The position numbers and the translations under genes are program-made. A stretch of DNA of 14,099 nt from an uncultured Lachnospiraceae bacterium (GTDB lineage: Bacteria; Bacillota; Clostridia; Lachnospirales; Lachnospiraceae): contig CAJUBR010000072.1 of assembly GCA_910584695.1 (NCBI GenBank), positions 1-14,099 of the forward strand. Direction: 5' to 3'. Under the pieces are notes generated by a model. It worked only from the letters and a program-made list of their open reading frames with translations, was not told where the DNA came from and searched no databases. Below, piece after piece: positions 7,486 through 14,099 of this stretch. Position 1 is the stretch's first letter, and every line of letters starts with the position of its first letter.

Positions 7486-8647
7486 AGTTTCAGTTATTAT
7501 GCCGTTTCATAATGGTGCAGAATATATCGATGAAACAATGAAAGCGGTATTGGGGCAGACATTGAAGGAAATAGAGATTATCTGTGTGGATGATGAATCT
7601 ACAGACCAGACGGTTATGCATTTGCAGGAATATGCAAAAAAGGATGACAGAATCACGGTTTTGCAGCAAAAAAAGGCAAATGCAGGTGTTGCCAGAAATC
7701 TTGGTATGCAAAATGCAGTTGGAGAATATCTGCTGTTTTTGGATAGTGATGATTTATTTGAAGAAGATCTGCTGGAAAAAATGTATGCGGCTTGTAAAGC
7801 CTGCCGGGCGGATGTGTGCGTGTGCGATGCAGACCAGTATGATATGCAGCGGGGAGAATATATTGATAAACCCCAGTATCTCAGAAAAAAGTTGCTGCCG
7901 GAACAGATACCGTTTTCACAAAATACAATAGGGAAATACATTTTGTATTTTACAACGAGTGTGCCATGGAATAAAATGGTAAGCAGGTCATTTATTGATG
8001 TATATGGAATACAATTTCAGGATATCACAAGGGCGAATGACCAGTATTTTTCGATTATGACACTGCTTCTTGCAGAGAGGATTACGATAGTAAATGAAAA
8101 GCTGGTACATTACCGGGTAAAACAAAAAGAAAATCTTACAACAAAATTTTCCGAAACACCGTTATGTGCTTATGAGTCCATGCTGGCGGTAAAAAGTACG
8201 TTGGAAAATATGAATTTATTAGAGAAACCGGAAGTCCGTTGTGCCTTTGACAATAAAATTCTCAATCTGATGATTTATAGTCTTAATATTCAGAATACAG
8301 CAGAGGGATATAAAGTCCTGTATGAAACGCTGAAAGATGAAGGATTTGCAAATCTGGGATTGGTTCTTCGGGATGACAGTTATTATTTTAATGAAGCGGA
8401 GTATCAGAATCTAAATTATATTTTAGAATGCTCCTATGATGAATATCTGCTGGTAAAAAACCGTGAGTATAGAGATACGATCAACCGGAAAAATATACAG
8501 TATAAGGATATGGTAATGCAGCGGGACGGGATAGAAAAGCAGTTAAAGGCAGCAGAGAAAGAACTTCGTTATATTAAAAGTACAAAACGCTATAAAATGA
8601 TTGCGGGATTAACTCGCATCTATCATAAGATATTTAGAAAGCAGTGA
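7472..8647 (+). CDS. Family 2 glycosyltransferase with C-terminal coiled coil
   Basis: This is a GT-A fold glycosyltransferase that moves a sugar from a nucleotide sugar to a growing lipid-linked polymer or linkage unit at the cytosolic face. From ATG 7472 (391 residues) it has the starting strand VSVIMPFHNG near residue 6, VDDEST at 39-44 and the metal/donor-binding DSDD at 91-94. ANAGVARNLG at about 69-78 is the typical GT2 helix start, and VPWNKMVSR follows near residue 170. The last 60 or so residues are charged and predicted helical, probably a short coiled coil, ending in a basic amphipathic tail (YKMIAGLTRIYHKIFRKQ) that may touch the membrane. The sugar is unknown. It overlaps the preceding phosphotransferase gene by 14 nt, so they are likely translated together. 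It could build the linkage unit or decorate the polyol chain. Confidence 0.88.
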   Translation: MREVKVSVIMPFHNGAEYIDETMKAVLGQTLKEIEIICVDDESTDQTVMHLQEYAKKDDRITVLQQKKANAGVARNLGMQNAVGEYLLFLDSDDLFEEDLLEKMYAACKACRADVCVCDADQYDMQRGEYIDKPQYLRKKLLPEQIPFSQNTIGKYILYFTTSVPWNKMVSRSFIDVYGIQFQDITRANDQYFSIMTLLLAERITIVNEKLVHYRVKQKENLTTKFSETPLCAYESMLAVKSTLENMNLLEKPEVRCAFDNKILNLMIYSLNIQNTAEGYKVLYETLKDEGFANLGLVLRDDSYYFNEAEYQNLNYILECSYDEYLLVKNREYRDTINRKNIQYKDMVMQRDGIEKQLKAAEKELRYIKSTKRYKMIAGLTRIYHKIFRKQ

Positions 8648-8657
8648 TGGTGGGAAA

Positions 8658-10415
8658 ATGAAATTAAATGAATATACTTCAGTCTCAGTTGATAAGCTGG
8701 CAATTAGAAAAAATATAATGACAATAGGGGTTTTGGTTAAAGATACTTCGGGAAAGCCGGAATCATTAGAGATTAAGCTTGCAGTAGAGTTTCGTAATCA
8801 GTCAGAAGCCAGAATTCTTCCGCTTCCGGTTACGTCTTCCAATTATGATGAGGAGGGCAATTTTATCGGTTATGCAATTTTTGATTATGAACTGGATGCT
8901 CTTTTTGAAAATAGGGATCTCAATGATTTTACAGTGAATGTTCAGATCTATCATAAGGATCACTACGAAAATATAGTGGTGGAAAAGGATTCCTTTAATC
9001 AGGTAAAGGAAGAAAATGAATATCAATGTCTGGTGGAAAACGGAACTATCGTAATCCGCAGAAAGAAACCAATAAAAGCATATAGAAATAACTGGTTTAT
9101 ATCCATACTCTGCGGAATTTACCGCATCGTTGAATTCCTGATGGGTACTTTCCTGATTCCGTTATTTCTAATGGATGGAGTTTATGTTATGTTCCTTGGA
9201 AACAGAAGGCGTTTTTTGGAAGAGAATTACGGCGGCAGCCAGTTAAAACGGGTTCTTTTGTTTGCAAAATGGAGATATTCTGCCTTTTGCAGATGGACGA
9301 TTAACCGTGCAACATTAAAAAGGATGGCACTTAATATATCTGCTTCTTTCTTATCTTTGTTTTGCAGGAAGGACAGTATTTTATTTGTATCTTCCAGAAG
9401 GAATGACATTACTGGAAACATAGCATATGTAAATGATATTTTACAGCAGAGAAATGCAAAAGTATTATTCTGGTTAGAACCGGGGAAAACAAAGTTTATA
9501 AAATACAGAAAAGTATTTTCACTGGCTTATAAACTTGCAAAGAGCAAAGTTGTGGTTGTAGATGATTATACACCGGTATTAAATGATATCTGGGTATTAA
9601 AGCACCGGAAACTGATTCAGCTCTGGCATGCATGCGGTGCATTTAAAACCTTTGGCTTTTCAAGGATCGGAAAAGACGGGGGACCGAATCAGACCAGCAG
9701 AAATCATCGTAGTTATGATTATGCCATGGTCAGTTCTTCTGAAATCAGGCGTTTTTATGCAGAAGGGTTTGGAATTGACGAAAGAAATGTAATGCCTTTA
9801 GGGGTTCCGAGAACGGATGATTTTTTCAAAGAGGAATTTAAAACGCAAATCCGCAAAAAGCTTTATCAGCAGTATCCGGTACTGGAGGGAAAAAAGGTGA
9901 TTTTGTTTGCCCCTACCTTCCGTGGAAACGGTGCCGGAAGTGCATATTATCCGTTTGAAAAATTTGATGTGGGTTCCCTGTTAGAGACTCTGGGAGAGGA
10001 ATATGTTGTAATCATTAAGCACCATCCATTTGTAGCAGAAACACATTCGGTCAATGAAAAGGTAAAGAAACAGGTGTTGGATTTATCAAAGGAATCGGAG
10101 ATTAATGATCTGCTGTTTGTGACCGATTTACTGATAACGGATTATTCCTCTGTTATTTTTGAAGCTTCTTTGTTAAATATTCCAATGCTGTTTTATGCAT
10201 TTGATTTGGAAGAATATGTAGTGACACGGGATTTTTACTATCCGTTTAAAAATTTTGTTCCGGGAAAGATTGTGCGGAATCTGTCACAAATCGAAGAGGC
10301 TGTTTTGCATTCAGATTATGAGTCAGAAAAAGTAGAAACCTTTAAGCATCGGTTTTTTGATGATTTAGACGGGAAGTCTTCTGAAAGAGTAGCGGATTTT
10401 ATATTGCAGTTATGA
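8658..10415 (+). CDS. Long TagF/TarL-like CDP-polyol phosphotransferase with extra N-terminal domain
   Basis: A member of the CDP-glycerol glycerophosphotransferase family, probably polymerising or extending a polyol-phosphate chain. It has 585 residues. An N-terminal part (about 1-140), apparently beta-rich, is not recognisable to me. A hydrophobic stretch (about 146-181) follows that may dip into or cross the membrane, then the catalytic domain (about 240-585). Catalytic landmarks are WHACGAFK (323-330), LGVPRTD (381-387), FAPTFRG (417-423), KHHPF (454-458), TDYSS (494-498) and a C-terminal DGKSSERV (571-578). It sits 10 nt after the GT2 gene, and its ribosome site (GGTGGG, 8649-8654) is weak. 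Its catalytic half closely resembles that of the third copy at 12026-13171. Whether it uses CDP-ribitol or CDP-glycerol cannot be read here, but tarI and tarJ in the same cluster favour ribitol. Confidence 0.88.
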   Translation: MKLNEYTSVSVDKLAIRKNIMTIGVLVKDTSGKPESLEIKLAVEFRNQSEARILPLPVTSSNYDEEGNFIGYAIFDYELDALFENRDLNDFTVNVQIYHKDHYENIVVEKDSFNQVKEENEYQCLVENGTIVIRRKKPIKAYRNNWFISILCGIYRIVEFLMGTFLIPLFLMDGVYVMFLGNRRRFLEENYGGSQLKRVLLFAKWRYSAFCRWTINRATLKRMALNISASFLSLFCRKDSILFVSSRRNDITGNIAYVNDILQQRNAKVLFWLEPGKTKFIKYRKVFSLAYKLAKSKVVVVDDYTPVLNDIWVLKHRKLIQLWHACGAFKTFGFSRIGKDGGPNQTSRNHRSYDYAMVSSSEIRRFYAEGFGIDERNVMPLGVPRTDDFFKEEFKTQIRKKLYQQYPVLEGKKVILFAPTFRGNGAGSAYYPFEKFDVGSLLETLGEEYVVIIKHHPFVAETHSVNEKVKKQVLDLSKESEINDLLFVTDLLITDYSSVIFEASLLNIPMLFYAFDLEEYVVTRDFYYPFKNFVPGKIVRNLSQIEEAVLHSDYESEKVETFKHRFFDDLDGKSSERVADFILQL

Positions 10416-10429
10416 AACAAACACACAGC

Positions 10430-10461
10430 TTGTGGATTTTATTATTGTGTGATACAATAAT
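10430..10461 (+). promoter_or_regulatory. Internal promoter with overlapping inverted repeat before tagG
   Basis: TTGTGG (10430-10435), 17 nt, then an extended -10 TGATACAAT (10450-10458) form a good sigma-A-type promoter. Transcription would start near 10465, only about 18 nt before the ATG. An inverted repeat ATTATTGT (10441-10448) / ACAATAAT (10454-10461) with a 5-nt centre overlaps the -10 box and could be an operator, or just part of the promoter. The 67-nt gap here is the largest one inside the polymer cluster. Confidence 0.5.
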
Positions 10462-10482
10462 GCGGATAAGGAGATATAATTA

Positions 10483-11274
10483 ATGAAGCGGTTTTTTGAT
10501 GACGTAGTAAAATATTATAATTATGAAGTACGGTCAGCTAAATCTTCTCTTAAAACAGAAGTGGCAAATTCTTATTTAAACTGGATATGGTGGATTCTGG
10601 ACCCGTTGTTTTCCATGATGATATATTATCTGATATTCGGTGTGGTTTTTAAGGCAAAGGAGCCATATTTTACAACCTTTTTATTTATTGGACAAACTAT
10701 GTGGGCATTTTTTAATAAGAATGTAGTGCAGAGTGTAAAAATGATCAAAAGGAACAAGGGAATTGTGTCCAAGGTATACATTCCCAAATTTGTTTTACTG
10801 TTTTCCAATATGATGGTAAACGGCTTTAAGATGGTAATTTCATGGATCATTGTGATTATTATGATGATTGCATCTAGAGTAGAGCTTTCTGTATATGCAT
10901 TGTGTTGTATTCCGATTCTGATAGTAATGATGCTGGTTACTTTTGCAGTATGCGTCAATTTAATGCATTTTGGTGTATTTATTGAAGATCTGGGGAATGT
11001 GATCAATATAGCAATGCAGTTGTTATTTTATATGACAGGTATCTTTTACAGCATTGATACCAGGTTGGGTGCAGATTATCCTCAGGCAGCTAAGATATTG
11101 ACCTACAGTAATCCAATGGCACTGCTGATCCGGGATATGCGTAATGTTATTTTGTATAAACAGGCACCGGACTGGGCAGCTTTGGCAATATGGGGAGTGA
11201 TAGCTGTTATATTTTCAGTGATCGGCATCCGTACAATTTATAAGAATGAAAACAGTTATGTAAAGGTGATTTAA
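10483..11274 (+). CDS. tagG: Polymer export ABC transporter permease (TagG/Wzm type)
   Basis: This is the membrane subunit of an ABC-2 exporter that flips lipid-linked teichoic acid or polysaccharide across the membrane. The 263 residues show about six hydrophobic segments (roughly 34-56, 62-80, 108-130, 137-160, 170-190, 230-250). The family block SKVYIPKFVLLFSN is at 96-109 and NPMALLIRDMRNVILY at 210-225. AAGGAG (10468-10473) is 9 nt before ATG. Its stop overlaps the start of the ATPase gene by one base (TAATG), so the two subunits are probably co-translated. Among TagG, Wzm and RfbD homologues, TagG is favoured by the neighbouring TagF-like, tarI and tarJ genes. Confidence 0.85.
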   Translation: MKRFFDDVVKYYNYEVRSAKSSLKTEVANSYLNWIWWILDPLFSMMIYYLIFGVVFKAKEPYFTTFLFIGQTMWAFFNKNVVQSVKMIKRNKGIVSKVYIPKFVLLFSNMMVNGFKMVISWIIVIIMMIASRVELSVYALCCIPILIVMMLVTFAVCVNLMHFGVFIEDLGNVINIAMQLLFYMTGIFYSIDTRLGADYPQAAKILTYSNPMALLIRDMRNVILYKQAPDWAALAIWGVIAVIFSVIGIRTIYKNENSYVKVI

Positions 11275-12026
11275 TGGAAGAAGTAAAAGAAGTAACAAAT
11301 AATGATATTGCAATTGAGGTAAAGGACCTATATATCGGTTATAAGAATATTCAGGCCTATTCCATCAAGAAGAGTCTTTTAAAGTTAAAAAAGGCACATG
11401 TAGAAGAATTTCAAGCCGTAAAGGGAGTATCCTTTGAGGTATCTCAGGGTGAAATTCTAGGTATTATCGGGAAAAATGGCAGTGGCAAATCAACTATGCT
11501 GAAGGCACTGGCAGGAATTTTCTGTCCGGATAGTGGAAGTATTGATTTGAAAGGACACACGGTTTCGCTGTTATCAATCGGTGTCGGTTTTCAAAAAGAG
11601 GTTACAGGAAGAGAGAATATTCTCTTATCGGGAATGCTGTTAGGATTTACGGAAGAGGAAATTCGTGCTAAAATGCCGGATATTATTGAATTTGCGGAAC
11701 TCGGGAAGTTCATTGATATGCCAGTAAAGACGTATTCAAGCGGTATGCATTCGAAACTGGCATTTTCCATTACGGCAATTTTAGAAACGGAGATTATGCT
11801 GATTGATGAAGTGCTGAGTGTTGGAGATGCTAAGTTTAAGAAAAAAAGCTATGCAAAGATGAAAGAACTGATCTTAAATAGAAACCGTACCGTTGTAATC
11901 GTATCCCATAGTGAAAGCACGTTACGGGATCTTTGTGACAGAGTCATGTGGATGCATGACGGTGAGATCAAGCGGATTGGCGATCCGACAGAAGTTCTGG
12001 AGGAATACCAGGAGTTTATGAAATAA
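11274..12026 (+). CDS. tagH: Polymer export ABC transporter ATPase (TagH/Wzt type)
   Basis: This is the ATP-hydrolysing partner of the preceding permease, powering export of the lipid-linked polymer. It has 250 residues with Walker A GKNGSGKST (66-74), the signature YSSGMHSKLAFS (154-165, the TagH/Wzt variant of LSGGQ), Walker B IMLIDE with Glu179, and the switch His212 in VSHSE. The N-terminal insertion before Walker A (about residues 20-48) is usual for TagH/Wzt. It stops right after the nucleotide-binding domain: the long C-terminal region of Bacillus TagH, or a Wzt carbohydrate-binding domain, is absent. AAAGGTGA (11262-11269) is its ribosome site. Its TAA overlaps the next ATG by one base. 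Confidence 0.87.
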   Translation: MEEVKEVTNNDIAIEVKDLYIGYKNIQAYSIKKSLLKLKKAHVEEFQAVKGVSFEVSQGEILGIIGKNGSGKSTMLKALAGIFCPDSGSIDLKGHTVSLLSIGVGFQKEVTGRENILLSGMLLGFTEEEIRAKMPDIIEFAELGKFIDMPVKTYSSGMHSKLAFSITAILETEIMLIDEVLSVGDAKFKKKSYAKMKELILNRNRTVVIVSHSESTLRDLCDRVMWMHDGEIKRIGDPTEVLEEYQEFMK

Positions 12027-13171
12027 TGATTAGAAGCATTTGTAAATGGCTTGTATTTAAATTAATATATCCTGCTTTTTATCATATCGGATGCTGCCGG
12101 AAAGTCCGGAGAGATAAAATTATATTTGTGGAGAATCATGCAGAACGGTTATCCGGTGATTTTGTATTATTATATAATGCAGTAAAACAGAAAAATTATA
12201 ATATATCCGTTCATTATCTAAAGGTTTCGTCGTCTTCATGGGGGACTGTGATCATCCGGACACTTGGTTTGATCTGGGATATGGCGACGGCGAAATGTAT
12301 ATTTTTAAGCGAGTCAAATAGTGTATTCGGTGCTTTCGTTCTGCGAAAGAACACGAAACTGGTACAACTGTGGCATGCCTGTGGTGCCTTTAAAAAATGG
12401 GGATACAGTGTTGTGGATAAGGCATTCGGAGATGATGCAAAAGCACTTGAGACTTATCCGGGTCATAAGAACTATGATTTGGTTTCTGTGAGTGGAGCGG
12501 CAGTATGCTGGGCATATGAGGAGGCATTTGGTCTGAAGAAGGATTCTGGAATTGTGAAACCGTTAGGAGTAAGCCGTACAGACGTATATTTTAGTGAAAC
12601 AAGGAGGCGGCAGGCTTATTTCCGTTTGCAGGAATTACAATTGCCAATTGAGGGACGCAAGGTGATTTTATATGCACCTACGTTTAGAGGGGATATCCGG
12701 TGTGCAAAAGCACCAAGCGAACTTGATTTGCAAAGTTTATATGAATTGCAGGAAGAGTATGTCATATTGATAAAAAATCATCCTTTTGTAAAAGAGCGGA
12801 TGGAGATTCCAAGGCAATTTGGCAATTTTTGTATAGAGATAAAAGATCAAATGCCGATTGAGGATTTACTTATGGTGGCAGATGTCTGTATCACAGATTA
12901 CTCTTCTATTATTTTTGAATATTCGTTAATGCAAAGACCTATTCTATTTTTTGCATATGATTTAGAAGATTACTATGATGAAAGAGGGTTCTATTACCCA
13001 TATGAGGAATTTGTACCAGGACCTATCGTCCGTACGATGAAAGAACTGGTACAGGAGATCAAACATTTAAATCAGTATGATTGGGATAAGTTAGCAGCTT
13101 TTCGGAAACAATATATGAGTGGATGTGATGGTCATTCCACAGAACGGATTATGGAATATATAGTATTATAA
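12026..13171 (+). CDS. TagF/TarL-like CDP-polyol phosphotransferase (third copy)
   Basis: A CDP-glycerol/ribitol phosphotransferase family member of 381 residues, consisting essentially of the catalytic region. Landmarks are WHACGAFKKWG (116-126), LGVSRTD (180-186), YAPTFRG (216-222), KNHPF (250-254), TDYSS (290-294) and CDGHSTERI (367-375). It shares with the 585-residue copy the segment running from TDYSSxIFE to YYPxxxFVPGxIVR, so the two are close paralogues. The GVPRTD block has Ser in place of Pro here. AGGAG (12010-12014) lies 11 nt before the start, which overlaps the ATPase stop (TAATG). Its place between the exporter and tarI/tarJ suggests it uses CDP-ribitol, either as primase or polymerase; this is inference. 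Confidence 0.88.
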   Translation: MIRSICKWLVFKLIYPAFYHIGCCRKVRRDKIIFVENHAERLSGDFVLLYNAVKQKNYNISVHYLKVSSSSWGTVIIRTLGLIWDMATAKCIFLSESNSVFGAFVLRKNTKLVQLWHACGAFKKWGYSVVDKAFGDDAKALETYPGHKNYDLVSVSGAAVCWAYEEAFGLKKDSGIVKPLGVSRTDVYFSETRRRQAYFRLQELQLPIEGRKVILYAPTFRGDIRCAKAPSELDLQSLYELQEEYVILIKNHPFVKERMEIPRQFGNFCIEIKDQMPIEDLLMVADVCITDYSSIIFEYSLMQRPILFFAYDLEDYYDERGFYYPYEEFVPGPIVRTMKELVQEIKHLNQYDWDKLAAFRKQYMSGCDGHSTERIMEYIVL

Positions 13172-13200
13172 GTAAATTCTAAATAGCAGGAGGAAATAAT

Positions 13201-13917
13201 ATGAAAGATAACAGGGTATATGGGGTGATTCTTGCAGGAGGCAAAGGAACCCGGATGGGTAATGTGGAGAAGCCTAAACAGTTTATGGAACTGGGTGGGA
13301 AACCGATTATTGTGCATACAATAGAAAAATTTGTTATGAATTCTGAATTTTGTGGCATTTTAGTATTAACTCCAAAGCAATGGATCAAGCATACGGAGGA
13401 TTTGATCCGCAGATATATTTCTGCAGATGAAAGGATTCGTGTGATTGAAGGTGGTACCACCCGTAACGAAACGATTATGAATGCAATTGCTTATATTGAG
13501 CAGCAGAACGATTTAAATGAGGAGACGATTATTGTAACTCACGATTCCGTAAGACCGTTTTTATCACATCGTATTCTGGAGGAAAATATTCGTTACGCAA
13601 AGGAATATGGAGCATGTGATACCGTTATTCCGGCAACCGATACGATTGTAGAAAGTAAGGATCATCAGATGATTAGCAGCATACCGGACCGTTCGACGAT
13701 GTATCAGGGACAGACCCCCCAGTCCTTTCAAGCAAAGCATTTAAAGGATATTTATGAATCTTTAACAAAAGAAGAGAAAGAGATATTGACGGATGCCTGT
13801 AAAATATTAGTGATGAAGGGTGAAAATGTACATCTGGTTGAGGGTGAGGAATCTAATATTAAGATTACATATCCTTATGATCTAAGAGTTGCTGAGGCTC
13901 TTTTAGGAGGCGTATAA
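13201..13917 (+). CDS. tarI: Ribitol-5-phosphate cytidylyltransferase TarI
   Basis: TarI joins CTP and ribitol-5-phosphate to give CDP-ribitol, the donor for ribitol teichoic acid, in the cytosol. The 238-residue protein has the IspD-type fold: LAGGKGTRMG (11-20), PKQF (25-28), GGTTRNET (84-91), HDSVRPF (114-120), ATDTI (145-149) and the C-terminal ESNIKITYPYDL (217-228). YQGQTPQSF (168-176) is typical of TarI rather than the isoprenoid enzyme IspD. The strongest support is the downstream gene, a TarJ. AGGAGG (13188-13193) is 7 nt before ATG, and the gap to tarJ is one base. IspD activity remains a lesser alternative. Confidence 0.9.
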   Translation: MKDNRVYGVILAGGKGTRMGNVEKPKQFMELGGKPIIVHTIEKFVMNSEFCGILVLTPKQWIKHTEDLIRRYISADERIRVIEGGTTRNETIMNAIAYIEQQNDLNEETIIVTHDSVRPFLSHRILEENIRYAKEYGACDTVIPATDTIVESKDHQMISSIPDRSTMYQGQTPQSFQAKHLKDIYESLTKEEKEILTDACKILVMKGENVHLVEGEESNIKITYPYDLRVAEALLGGV

Positions 13918-13918
13918 T

Positions 13919-14099
13919 ATGTTAAATGCAGTATATCAGCTGAAAAAGCCGAGACAATTTGAATTAGTATATAAGGATATTACGTTTGATCAGGAGCATG
14001 TGATTGTAAGACCGACACATCTGTCCATTTGTAATGCGGATCAGCGTTATTATCAGGGAAAACGTCCAGAGGAGATTTTGAAACAGAAGCTTCCGATGG
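13919..14099 (+). CDS. tarJ: Ribulose-5-phosphate reductase TarJ (N-terminal part, cut by window end)
   Basis: TarJ reduces ribulose-5-phosphate with NADPH to ribitol-5-phosphate, which TarI then activates. Only 60 codons are present; the reading frame is open to the window edge. AGGAGG (13905-13910), inside the end of tarI, is 8 nt before ATG. The segment VYQLKKPRQFELVYKD (5-20), then VIVRPTHLSICNADQRYYQG (28-47) and KQKLPM (55-60), matches the start of TarJ-type medium-chain dehydrogenases. Cys38 is placed as the catalytic zinc ligand. Truncation is due only to the window. Confidence 0.88.
   Translation, partial: MLNAVYQLKKPRQFELVYKDITFDQEHVIVRPTHLSICNADQRYYQGKRPEEILKQKLPM

Noticed and set aside
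7507..7941. Minus-strand 144-residue and overlapping plus-strand 115-residue frames
   Set aside because: Both are out of frame with the clearly conserved GT2 gene, with Cys/Met-rich composition typical of shadows.
13201..13917. IspD (isoprenoid pathway) as the primary call
   Set aside because: The YQGQTPQSF block and the adjoining tarJ favour ribitol-5-phosphate cytidylyltransferase.
1..14099. CRISPR array, tRNA, rRNA or insertion sequence
   Set aside because: No regularly spaced repeats, no tRNA-like cloverleaf or rRNA segments, and no transposase were seen on either strand.

Overview
The window looks like chromosomal DNA from a low-GC Gram-positive bacterium (Bacillota). It is AT-rich, has strong AGGAGG-type ribosome binding sites, and carries teichoic-acid-type genes and a GH25 lysozyme with aromatic/glycine wall-binding repeats. 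A gut clostridium of the Lachnospiraceae type is my best guess, from overall gene style rather than any marker gene. Every convincing gene is on the + strand.

Left part (1-4882): a 16-bp perfect stem-loop lies in a non-coding stretch at 42-80. It is followed by queC (7-deazaguanine/queuosine synthesis), a DagK/YegS-family lipid kinase starting at TTG, glmM (glucosamine-1-phosphate supply for UDP-GlcNAc and wall polymers), and a secreted GH25 muramidase flanked on both sides by wall-binding repeats. The lipid kinase has a good promoter just upstream (TTGCCA-18-TATAAT) set among three TATTGGTA repeats. A perfect 26-bp palindrome sits inside the signal-peptide codons of the muramidase gene.

Right part (4944-14099, continuing beyond the window): a compact cluster for a cell-surface phosphopolyol polymer. 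In order it holds a polyprenyl-phosphate sugar-1-phosphate transferase (initiation), a divergent TagB-like phosphotransferase, a GT2 glycosyltransferase, a long TagF-like phosphotransferase with an extra N-terminal domain, an ABC export pair (TagG/TagH type), a third TagF-like phosphotransferase, tarI (CDP-ribitol pyrophosphorylase) and the first 60 codons of tarJ (ribulose-5-phosphate reductase). Genes are tightly packed or overlapping (TAATG junctions at tagG/tagH and tagH/next gene). An internal promoter lies ahead of tagG.

How the genes fit together (inference): TarI and TarJ make CDP-ribitol. The initiating transferase loads a sugar phosphate on undecaprenyl phosphate, the GT2 enzyme extends the linkage or decorates the chain, and the three TagB/TagF-like enzymes add glycerol- or ribitol-phosphate units. 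TagG/TagH then flips the lipid-linked polymer outward. The window holds no TagO, TagA or CDP-glycerol synthase (TagD/TarD). The system therefore resembles a capsule-style initiator joined to a teichoic-acid polymerising and export machinery, which is the most interesting feature of the window.
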